Source: Lysobacter_K sp043738095 (GTDB taxonomy: Bacteria; Pseudomonadota; Gammaproteobacteria; Xanthomonadales; Xanthomonadaceae). From it: a stretch of 25,242 bases of DNA. The stretch covers positions 1 to 25,242 of the forward strand of contig JAYSZI010000030.1 of the NCBI GenBank assembly GCA_043738095.1. Reading direction: 5' to 3'. The notes beneath the pieces were generated by a model. That model had not been told where the DNA came from, made no database searches, and saw nothing but the letters and a program-made list of their open reading frames with translations. Positions 1 to 6,249 of the stretch are shown here, one piece after another (the stretch's first letter is position 1; the number at the start of each line of letters is the position of its first letter). Made by a program: the position numbers and the translations under genes.

Positions 1-312
<312 letters not shown>

Positions 313-378
313 GACAGTCGCTTCTCGTTTTTTGGACGGATGGTGGTGGCGGTGTGACGCAAACTTTGAAACTGAATT

Positions 379-454
379 TGGTGCTCACGAAAGGAATCGA
401 ACCTTCGACCTCCTCCTTACCAAGGAGGTGCTCTACCGACTGAGCTACGTGAGC
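379..454 (-). tRNA. thrT: tRNA-Thr (anticodon GGT)
   Basis: A 76-nt cloverleaf read on the minus strand. The acceptor GCTCACG pairs with CGTGAGC, the D arm starts GCTC, the anticodon stem CCTCC/GGAGG encloses the loop TTGGTAA with anticodon GGT, and the T loop is TTCGATT. The 3' CCA is encoded. It is the last of three tRNAs before tuf. Confidence 0.97.
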
Positions 455-492
455 AAGTTGTTCCAGCAGGCCCTCTAACGACGAAGCATCAA

Positions 493-566
493 TGGAGCGG
501 AAGGCGGGAATCGAACCCGCGTAATCAGTTTGGAAAACTGATGTTCTACCATTGAACTACTCCCGC
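493..566 (-). tRNA. glyT: tRNA-Gly (anticodon TCC)
   Basis: A 74-nt cloverleaf on the minus strand. The acceptor is GCGGGAG, paired with CTTCCGC through one G-T wobble. The anticodon stem TCAGT/ACTGA holds the loop TTTCCAA (anticodon TCC), the T loop is TTCGATT, the discriminator base is T and CCA is encoded. It is the middle tRNA of the Tyr-Gly-Thr-tuf transcript. Confidence 0.97.
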
Positions 567-663
567 GCCGAAACCACTGCTGGGCATTGCACCGACGACT
601 GGTAATGCCATCGGGTGTCGCTTCTCTATTCAGTCCGAGTTGCCAAAGCAGGCCCTTCAAAAC

Positions 664-749
664 TGGTGGAGGGAGGTGGATTCGAACCACCGAAGGCGTA
701 AGCCAGCAGATTTACAGTCTGCCCCCGTTGGCCGCTTGGGTATCCCTCC
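664..749 (-). tRNA. tyrU: tRNA-Tyr (anticodon GTA)
   Basis: An 86-nt class II tRNA with a long variable arm, on the minus strand. The acceptor GGAGGGA pairs with TCCCTCC, the anticodon stem GCAGA/TCTGC holds the loop CTGTAAA (anticodon GTA), the T loop is TTCGAAT, and CCA is encoded. It is the first gene of the tRNA-tuf operon and begins only a few bases after the predicted transcription start. Confidence 0.97.
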
Positions 750-762
750 AAAAGAGCCCGCA

Positions 763-791
763 ATTCTGGCGCTAGATTGGCAGGAAGTCAA
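763..791 (-). promoter_or_regulatory. Promoter of the tRNA-Tyr/Gly/Thr-tuf operon
   Basis: On the minus strand TTGACT (791-786) is followed after exactly 17 bases by CAGAAT (768-763), a good sigma-70 pair. The next bases, GCGGGCTC, form a GC-rich discriminator typical of stringently controlled stable-RNA promoters. Transcription would start around 756-755, just ahead of tRNA-Tyr at 749. The start point and the stringent control are inferred. Confidence 0.75.
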
Positions 792-897
792 CGCAGTCTG
801 AATACGGATTTGTACTTTTCGCACTTCGGAGGGGCAGGCCCGGGGCGGCGACCTTGTCGCATGGCCGCGACCCAACCTCGCCCGGGTCAGGCAAGCT

Positions 898-1989
898 CTA
901 AACGTTGAACAGGAAGTGGAGCACGTCGCCCTCTTTCACAAGGTAGTCCTTGCCCTCTTTGCGCAAGCGGCCCGCGTCGCGGGCGCCGGACTCGCCCTTG
1001 TACTGCAGGAAATCCTCGTAGCCGATGGTTTCGGCGCGGATGAAGCCCTTTTCGAAATCGGTGTGGATCACGCCAGCGGCTTGAGGCGCGGTCGAACCGG
1101 CCTTCACGGTCCAGGCGCGGACCTCCTTCACGCCCGCGGTGAAGTAGGTCTGCAGGCCTAGCAGCTTGTAGGCGGCGCGGATGACCCGGTTCAGGCCCGG
1201 CTCCTCGAGGCCGATGTCGGCCAGGAACATGTCCCGGTCGGCGTCGTCGAGTTGGCTGAACTCCTCCTCGATCGCGGCCGACACCGCGACCACTTCCGCA
1301 CCCTCGCCCAGCGCGCGCGCGCGCACGGCGTCCAGGTGCGGGTTGTTCTCGAAGCCATCCTCGAGCACGTTGGCGATATACAGCACCGGCTTCAGAGTCA
1401 GCAGGAACAGGTCGCGGACCGCGAGCTGGTCGTCCTCGGACAGGCCCAGCGCACGCGCCGGCTGGCCAGCGTCGAGGCCGGCGCGCACGCGTCCGAGCAC
1501 TTCGGCGCGGACCTTGGCGTCCTTGTCACCGGTCTTGGCCGAGCGCTCGGCGCGCTGCAGGGCGCGCTCGACCGAATCGAGGTCCGCCAGCGCCAGCTCC
1601 GTGTCGATCGTGTCGATATCGGAGATCGGGTCGACCTTGTTGTTGACGTGGATCACGTCGTCGTTCTCGAAACAGCGCACGACGTGCGTGATCGCGTCGA
1701 CCTCACGGATATGGGCGAGGAACTTGTTGCCCAGGCCTTCGCCACTGGCGGCACCGGCGACCAGCCCGGCGATATCGACAAATTCGACCGCGGTCGGGAT
1801 GCACTTCTGCGGTTTGACGATCTCTGCCAGCACGTTCAGGCGCGGATCGGGCACCGGGACGATGCCGACGTTGGGCTCGATCGTGCAGAACGGAAAGTTG
1901 GCGGCGGCGATGCCAGCCTTGGTCAGGGCATTGAAAAGGGTCGATTTGCCGACGTTGGGCAGGCCGACGATGCCGCATTTGATGCCCAT
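898..1989 (-). CDS. ychF: Redox-regulated ATPase YchF (Obg-family GTPase fold)
   Basis: A 363-residue protein, the usual length for YchF/Ola1. It has the P loop GLPNVGKS at residues 9-16, the G3 motif DIAG, and the C-terminal TGS-type domain ending in EGDVLHFLFNV. The usual NKxD specificity motif is replaced by a NxxE form (YIANVLEDG), which in this family goes with ATP rather than GTP hydrolysis. Known members bind ribosomes and act in translation and stress responses. The ATG at 1989 has a GGAGAG ribosome-binding site about nine bases upstream. It lies downstream of pth on the same strand, separated by an inverted-repeat element, and upstream of the tRNA-tuf promoter. pth-ychF is a common gammaproteobacterial pair. 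Confidence 0.96.
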   Translation of the reverse strand: MGIKCGIVGLPNVGKSTLFNALTKAGIAAANFPFCTIEPNVGIVPVPDPRLNVLAEIVKPQKCIPTAVEFVDIAGLVAGAASGEGLGNKFLAHIREVDAITHVVRCFENDDVIHVNNKVDPISDIDTIDTELALADLDSVERALQRAERSAKTGDKDAKVRAEVLGRVRAGLDAGQPARALGLSEDDQLAVRDLFLLTLKPVLYIANVLEDGFENNPHLDAVRARALGEGAEVVAVSAAIEEEFSQLDDADRDMFLADIGLEEPGLNRVIRAAYKLLGLQTYFTAGVKEVRAWTVKAGSTAPQAAGVIHTDFEKGFIRAETIGYEDFLQYKGESGARDAGRLRKEGKDYLVKEGDVLHFLFNV

Positions 1990-2003
1990 TGAGGTCTCTC
2001 CAG

Positions 2004-2154
2004 AAACGGGAAAAGGGATCAGGGAAAAGGGAGTGGCGAATGCGCCATCCCCCTGGGTTCCGGATGCCCGGTATTACGGAAGCGGTTGGTTGGAGTGGAA
2101 GGCCGGAGGGTGATTTCCACCATTCCCCGTTCCCTTCATTCCCCATTCCCCGCC
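2004..2154. repeat. Degenerate inverted-repeat element between pth and ychF
   Basis: The right arm (about 2118-2154), read on the minus strand, is GGGCGGGGAATGGGGAATG followed by AAGGGAACGGGGAATGG. The left arm (about 2004-2035), read on the plus strand, is a diverged version with GGGAAAAGGG and GGGAAAAGGGAGTGG. Some 80 bases of unrelated sequence lie between the arms. The element fills the whole space between pth and ychF, and its right arm supplies the last pth codons (Gly-Asn-Gly-Glu) and the TGA stop. It is the same family and arrangement as the better-conserved copy at 9814-9976. Confidence 0.65.
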
Positions 2155-2729
2155 CTCGGCGTATGCAGCCGCTTCATGGCCTCGTTGAAGTCACCGCTGA
2201 CGGCCAGGGGCAGCACGTCGATGGCGTCGTCGATGGCGCGGCCAATCGCGGCCTCGTCGTCGCGCCCGGGCCGGCCCAGCACCCACGGCGTGACCTTGTC
2301 CTTGTGGCCCGGGTGGCCAATGCCGACCCGCAGCCGATGAAATTGCCCATGCCCGAGCAGGCGCATGGTGTCGCGCAGACCATTCTGACCGCCATGGCCG
2401 CCGTCGAACTTGAGCCGCGCCGTGCCCGGCGGCAGATCGAGTTCATCGTGAGCCAGTAAGGCCTCGTCCGGTTCGATCTTCCAATAGCGCAGCGCCGCGG
2501 CGACCGACTTGCCCGCCAGGTTCATGAACGTGGCCGGTTTCAACAGCCAGACCGGCTGGCCGGCGATTTCGACCTTGGTGGTCTCACCGAACAGCTTCGA
2601 CTCCAGCCCAAAACGTCCGCCCAGCTTGGCCGCGAGGGCGTCCACAAACCAGAACCCGGCGTTGTGCCGGGTCCGGGAGTGTTCGGGTCCGGGGTTACCC
2701 AGCCCGACGATGAGGCGTAGACCTGCCAT
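2136..2729 (-). CDS. pth: Peptidyl-tRNA hydrolase
   Basis: Hydrolyses the ester bond of peptidyl-tRNAs released prematurely from ribosomes. The 197-residue protein starts MAGLRLIVGLGNPG and carries the family's key positions: Asn12 in GLGNPG, His22 in TRHNAGF, Asn70 in FMNLAGKSV and Asp95 in HDELDLPPG. The ATG at 2729 is chosen over an in-frame ATG at 2783 because the family begins with this strand and because the upstream ATG lies inside a palindromic repeat; neither has a strong ribosome-binding site. The last residues, RAGNGE, and the stop codon are encoded by an intergenic inverted repeat, so the natural tail has probably been changed. It lies between rplY and ychF on the same strand. Confidence 0.95.
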   Translation of the reverse strand: MAGLRLIVGLGNPGPEHSRTRHNAGFWFVDALAAKLGGRFGLESKLFGETTKVEIAGQPVWLLKPATFMNLAGKSVAAALRYWKIEPDEALLAHDELDLPPGTARLKFDGGHGGQNGLRDTMRLLGHGQFHRLRVGIGHPGHKDKVTPWVLGRPGRDDEAAIGRAIDDAIDVLPLAVSGDFNEAMKRLHTPRAGNGE

Positions 2730-2758
2730 CGATGGTGTCGCAAACAACCGCGGTCGCA

Positions 2759-2788
2759 CCGGGACACCCGCCAAGGCAGGCATCCCGG
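2759..2788. repeat. Short palindromic hairpin between rplY and pth
   Basis: CCGGGA (2759-2764) pairs with TCCCGG (2783-2788), and inside it CCCGCC (2767-2772) pairs with GGCAGG (2775-2780) through one wobble, around a two-base loop. The core CCGCCAAGGCAGG resembles the dispersed palindromes (CCCGCGAAGGCGGG type) common in bacterial intergenic DNA. No T tract follows on the minus strand, so it is more likely a repeat or an RNA-stabilising hairpin than a classical terminator for rplY. Confidence 0.6.
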
Positions 2789-2798
2789 CCCAACGCGA

Positions 2799-3458
2799 TT
2801 ACTTGTCGTCGTCCTTCTTGACGGCCTTGGCAGCCGGCGCTTCGGGCTCTTCCACGGCGTCGGCCTCGGGCTCGATCTCGACACGGCCGTGACGGGCGAC
2901 AACCACGGCGGCATCGTGTTCCTTGCCCAGCTTGAGCTCGGGGATCTCGACGCCGGCCGGCAGCTTGAGCTCCGACAGGTAGACCATGTCGCCGACGGAC
3001 AGCTCGGCCAAGTCGACTTCGATGAACTCCGGCAGGTCCTTGGGCAGGCAGCTGACGGTGACTTCGTTGAGCTCGTGGGTCACGACGACGTCGGAGGCCT
3101 TGCCGGCCGGTGACGTGTCCTGATTCAGGAAGTGCAGCTGCACCGCAACGCGGACAGGCTGGTTGACGTCCACGCGCTGGAAGTCCAGATGCATGATGAT
3201 CTGCTTGAACGGGTGGCGCTGCATGTCACGCAGCAGCACGCTCTCGACCTTGCCATCGACATCGAGGCTGAGGATCGACGAGTAGAACCACTCGTTCTGG
3301 CTGGCCTGCCAGACTTTCTCGTGGTCGAGCTGGATCGGCTGCGGCTTGCTCTTGCCGCCATAGACGATGGCCGGGATGCTGGCGGCATGACGCAGGCGGC
3401 GGCTCGCACCCTTACCTTCGACATTGCGGCCAGTGGCCTTGATGTTGTGTTCGGACAT
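2799..3458 (-). CDS. rplY: 50S ribosomal protein L25 (general stress protein Ctc type)
   Basis: Binds 5S rRNA in the large subunit. At 219 residues this is the long, two-domain Ctc/TL5 form rather than the short E. coli form. The N-terminal L25 domain occupies roughly residues 1-95, with RRLRHAASIPAIVYGG near the start and a HLDFQRVD stretch. A C-terminal beta domain (about 100-190) follows, then an acidic/Ala-rich tail ending VKKDDDK. The ATG at 3458 has only a weak GTGAG upstream. The 121 bases between prs and this gene hold three hairpins, a candidate regulatory leader. rplY lies between prs and pth, the standard order for the group. Confidence 0.95.
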   Translation of the reverse strand: MSEHNIKATGRNVEGKGASRRLRHAASIPAIVYGGKSKPQPIQLDHEKVWQASQNEWFYSSILSLDVDGKVESVLLRDMQRHPFKQIIMHLDFQRVDVNQPVRVAVQLHFLNQDTSPAGKASDVVVTHELNEVTVSCLPKDLPEFIEVDLAELSVGDMVYLSELKLPAGVEIPELKLGKEHDAAVVVARHGRVEIEPEADAVEEPEAPAAKAVKKDDDK

Positions 3459-3486
3459 TGGAATTACTCACTTTGCTGACAGTTGT

Positions 3487-3558
3487 CCGCCTTGCGGCGG
3501 TAAGAACGCTCATCCGCGACCAGATGAGCGGTTTTGCGATGACGGAGAATCTCCATCA
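3487..3558 (-). promoter_or_regulatory. Three-hairpin region between prs and rplY (prs terminator and/or rplY leader)
   Basis: In minus-strand order: GATGGAG/CTCCGTC with a 3-base loop (3557-3541); a perfect 8-bp stem CGCTCATC/GATGAGCG with an 8-base loop (3530-3507), preceded by AAAAC and followed by TTCTTA; and CCGCC/GGCGG closed by a GCAA tetraloop (3500-3487). The middle hairpin could end the prs transcript. Together they could form the rplY 5' leader; E. coli rplY is known to be autogenously controlled through its leader. Which role applies cannot be decided from sequence alone. Confidence 0.5.
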
Positions 3559-3579
3559 CCGCGAATGGTGTCGTCGGCG

Positions 3580-4539
3580 TCAGTCGACGTAAAGCGAACT
3601 GACCGACTCACCGAACGCAATCCGGCGGATGGTTTCGGCGAGCAACTCGGCGACGCTGAGCTGGCGGATCTTGCCGCACGCCCGCCCCGCATCGGTGAGC
3701 GGGATGGTGTCGGTGACCACCAGCTCGTCGAGCTGCGACTTGCCTACATTGTCGATCGCCGCGCCCGACAGCACCGGGTGGGTGCAGTACGCGACGACCT
3801 TGAGCGCGCCGCGCGCCTTGAGCGCAGCAGCGGCAGCGCACAGGGTGCCGGCCGTGTCGACGATGTCGTCCACCAACACGCAGACCTTGCCCTCGACGTC
3901 GCCGATGATGTTCATCACCGTCGACACGTTGGCGCGCGGGCGGCGCTTGTCGATGATCGCCAGTTCGGCATCGTCGAGGCGCTTGGCGATTGCGCGGGCG
4001 CGCACCACGCCGCCGACGTCCGGTGACACCACGATCAGATTTTCGGTGCCGTGCGCGCGCCAGATGTCGGCCAGCAACAGCGGCGAGGCATAGACGTTGT
4101 CGACCGGCATGTCGAAAAAGCCCTGGATCTGGTCGGCGTGCAGGTCGACCGTCAGCACCCGATCGGTCCCGACCGCGCTGAACATCTTGGCCGCGACCTT
4201 GGCCGTGATCGGCACCCGCGAGGAGCGCGGACGACGGTCCTGGCGGGCGTAACCGAAGTACGGCACCACCGCGGTGACACTGCTGACCGAGGCGCGCTTG
4301 AGCGCGTCCACCAGCACCAGTAGCTCAACCAGGTTCTCGGCGCTCGGGGCGCAGGTCGGCTGGATCACGAACACTTCCTGCCGGCGCACGTTCTCTTCGA
4401 TCTCGACCTGCACCTCGCCGTCGGAGAACCGCCCGACGAGCGCCTTGCCGAGCCGGATCCCAAGCTCCTTGCACACCGCCTCGGCGAGTGGGCGATTGGC
4501 ATTACCGCTGAATACCAGCAGGCTGCGATCGTTCTGCAC
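3580..4539 (-). CDS. prs: Ribose-phosphate pyrophosphokinase
   Basis: Makes phosphoribosyl pyrophosphate from ribose 5-phosphate and ATP, feeding nucleotide, histidine and tryptophan synthesis. The 319 residues match class I Prs. Visible motifs are SDGEVQVEIEENVR near residue 40, YFGYARQDRR near 97, the DLHADQIQGFFD catalytic region, and the PRPP-binding loop VLVDDIVDTAGTL near 220. The start is a GTG at 4539 with a GGAG ribosome-binding site eight bases upstream; there is no better ATG. It lies between tRNA-Gln and rplY. The flexible-loop region reads RPRSSRVPITAK where many Prs proteins have VRSARVPITAK. Confidence 0.96.
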   Translation of the reverse strand: MQNDRSLLVFSGNANRPLAEAVCKELGIRLGKALVGRFSDGEVQVEIEENVRRQEVFVIQPTCAPSAENLVELLVLVDALKRASVSSVTAVVPYFGYARQDRRPRSSRVPITAKVAAKMFSAVGTDRVLTVDLHADQIQGFFDMPVDNVYASPLLLADIWRAHGTENLIVVSPDVGGVVRARAIAKRLDDAELAIIDKRRPRANVSTVMNIIGDVEGKVCVLVDDIVDTAGTLCAAAAALKARGALKVVAYCTHPVLSGAAIDNVGKSQLDELVVTDTIPLTDAGRACGKIRQLSVAELLAETIRRIAFGESVSSLYVD

Positions 4540-4669
4540 TCGTCTTCTCCGCTTCGCTCTGACCGTGGCGGACGTTCCGCCCGACCTGGCCCACGAAGCC
4601 GGATCAAGCCGTGATCTTTAAAGATGGCAGCTGTCCATTGACTCCGGACGGCCTTGTTTCAACAGCAAT

Positions 4670-4746
4670 TGGCAGGGGCGGTAGGATTCGAACCTACGAA
4701 TGCCAGGATCAAAACCTGGTGCCTTGGGCCTCTTGGCGACGCCCCT
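4670..4746 (-). tRNA. tRNA-Gln (anticodon TTG), overlapping the 3' end of ispE
   Basis: A 77-nt cloverleaf on the minus strand. The acceptor AGGGGCG pairs with CGCCCCT, the anticodon stem CCAGG/CCTGG holds the loop TTTTGAT (anticodon TTG), the T arm is GTAGG-TTCGAAT-CCTAC, the discriminator is G and CCA is encoded. Its 5' 38 bases are also the last codons of ispE on the same strand, and the ispE stop codon lies in the anticodon loop. It is placed between ispE and prs, as in many gammaproteobacteria. No separate promoter is evident, so the tRNA may be cut from the lolB-ispE transcript. Confidence 0.95.
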
Positions 4747-5614
4747 GCGGTGGTGTTGCTTGGTTGGTTTCGAGCGCATCGCGCAACGGCGAACGTGGAG
4801 CACCTGCCGCCAGCCAGGCGGTGAGGCCCGATGGCAAGTCCGCCAACGCCGATTCGGCGGATTCGCGCGTGGCGAACTCGACGAAACAACCGCTGCCGGA
4901 GCCGGTCAGATGCGGCGTGCCGATAAGCGACAAAGCCGCAAACGCGGCCTCAACGGCCGGTTCGCGCCCACGCAGTACCGGCTCGAACGCATTCCCGAGC
5001 GATGCACCCGAAACGAAGTCGGCTATTGTCACGGGCACGGCATCGCGCGTCAATTCAGGCGAACGAAAAAGTGCAGCGGTCGCGGCTGGCACCCCCGGGT
5101 CGGCCAGCACGTACCAGGCCGGCGGCAAATCGATCGGCGTGAGCCTCTCGCCTACGCCCTCGGCCCACGCGTTGTCGCCCAGGACGAAGACGGGAACGTC
5201 GGCGCCGAGCTGCAGCCCAAGCGCGGCCAGGCCGTCCAGATCCAGCCCCGTGCCCCACAGGGCATTTAGGGCCACCAAAGATGTTGCGGCATCGGAGGAA
5301 CCGCCACCGAAGCCACCCCCCGCTGGGATGCGCTTTTCGATGACGATATCGACGCCTTTGGAGACGTTTGCCGATTTTTTTAAGAGTCTCGCGGCCCGAA
5401 CGCACAGATCGTCGGTTTCAGCGACGCCCGCGACCGAGCTGCCGTGGCGGACGATCAACCCATCATCGCGAACGCGGAAGCGCAAGCTGTCGCCCCAGTC
5501 GAGCAGGCGGAATACGGTCTGCAGCTCGTGGTAACCGTCGTCGCGGCGACCGGTGAGGCGCAAAAACAAGTTCAGCTTGGCGGGCGCCGGCCAGCGCGAC
5601 CAGGAATGAGACAT
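4709..5614 (-). CDS. ispE: 4-diphosphocytidyl-2-C-methyl-D-erythritol kinase
   Basis: ATP-dependent kinase of the MEP isoprenoid pathway. The 301-residue GHMP kinase starts MSHSWSRWPAPAKLNLFLRL. It has Lys13 and His29 of the substrate site (PAKLNLFL, DGYHELQT), the glycine-rich ATP loop IPAGGGFGGGSSDAATS (residues 96-112) and Asp139 in GADVPVF, equivalent to the catalytic Asp. The ATG at 5614 shares one base with the lolB stop (TGATG), implying translational coupling; the frame stays open far upstream, but that part is not kinase-like. The last 11 sense codons and the TGA (4711-4709) lie inside the tRNA-Gln gene, giving an arginine- and glutamine-rich tail that is probably not functional. Confidence 0.95.
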   Translation of the reverse strand: MSHSWSRWPAPAKLNLFLRLTGRRDDGYHELQTVFRLLDWGDSLRFRVRDDGLIVRHGSSVAGVAETDDLCVRAARLLKKSANVSKGVDIVIEKRIPAGGGFGGGSSDAATSLVALNALWGTGLDLDGLAALGLQLGADVPVFVLGDNAWAEGVGERLTPIDLPPAWYVLADPGVPAATAALFRSPELTRDAVPVTIADFVSGASLGNAFEPVLRGREPAVEAAFAALSLIGTPHLTGSGSGCFVEFATRESAESALADLPSGLTAWLAAGAPRSPLRDALETNQATPPQGRRQEAQGTRF

Positions 5615-6249
5615 CACGGCGTGGCGGGCCCCCACTGATCGACGATCAGACGAACGCTGGCCTCGCCACGGCGGGCATCGAGCCGCGCGGGCAGGGGCGC
5701 GCTCGCGCCGGATTGGGCGCCGGGCTGCGGCCAGTGGTAATTGATGGTCCAGCCGCCCTGCTCCATGCGCAGCAGCCTTCCGTCCTGGCCATAGCTGACG
5801 CCGGCAGCGCCTGCGCCCGGCGCCCGGCCGCCGCGCACCCAGTCGGCCAGTGCGGACACCGGGATTTCCCAACCGGTGGCCTCGCGCAGCAAGATCGCCG
5901 CGTCCGGTCCTTCGCGCGGGCCGCCGTCCAGGCCTTCGAGCCGCGCCAATCCGGGCGACCCGACCAAGCGCCAACTCTGGCGCGTGACCGGCGCACTGAG
6001 CGACACATCAAACTGGTCGCCCTGCTGGACCCACTCGATCCGACCGCTGCCGCCGTTGCGGCCATTGGAAACCGCGATGCGTCCCTGCAGCGACCACGCA
6101 GGCTCCCGCCGTAACGCGGCTTCACGCGCGACCTGCTGCGCTTCGGCAGCGGCCGATTGCGCGGGCGGTAACGCTTCACGCACAGGTTGAGCGACGCAGG
6201 CACTCAGCAAGGCGGCAACGGCAATGGCCAGCACACGACGGGTGGTCAT
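5614..6249 (-). CDS. lolB: Outer membrane lipoprotein LolB
   Basis: LolB receives lipoproteins from periplasmic LolA and inserts them into the outer membrane. The 211-residue protein has a short signal peptide with the lipobox LSAC, lipidated Cys18. The mature part shows LolB-type sequence: SLQGRIAVSNGRNGGSGRIEW, the following QQGDQFDVSLSAP and, later, GWEIPVSALADWVRG. ATG at 6249; its first bases overlap the TPR gene's stop by four (ATGA), and its stop overlaps the ispE start by one base. lolB-ispE-prs is a conserved gammaproteobacterial order, which supports the call despite the low sequence conservation of LolB. Confidence 0.92.
   Translation of the reverse strand: MTTRRVLAIAVAALLSACVAQPVREALPPAQSAAAEAQQVAREAALRREPAWSLQGRIAVSNGRNGGSGRIEWVQQGDQFDVSLSAPVTRQSWRLVGSPGLARLEGLDGGPREGPDAAILLREATGWEIPVSALADWVRGGRAPGAGAAGVSYGQDGRLLRMEQGGWTINYHWPQPGAQSGASAPLPARLDARRGEASVRLIVDQWGPATP

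Noticed and set aside
1181..2113. Long plus-strand frame opposite ychF
   Set aside because: Antisense to a clear ychF gene, Ser/Arg-rich composition typical of a high-GC shadow, no ribosome-binding site or domain.
2730..2783. Longer N-terminus for peptidyl-tRNA hydrolase starting at 2783
   Set aside because: The extra 18 residues come from a palindromic repeat and do not resemble the family; the protein aligns from MAGLRLIVGLGNPG at 2729.
5615..5974. N-terminal extension of the ispE frame across lolB
   Set aside because: The upstream part overlaps lolB in another frame and is not kinase-like; the ATG at 5614 overlapping the lolB stop is the normal coupled start.
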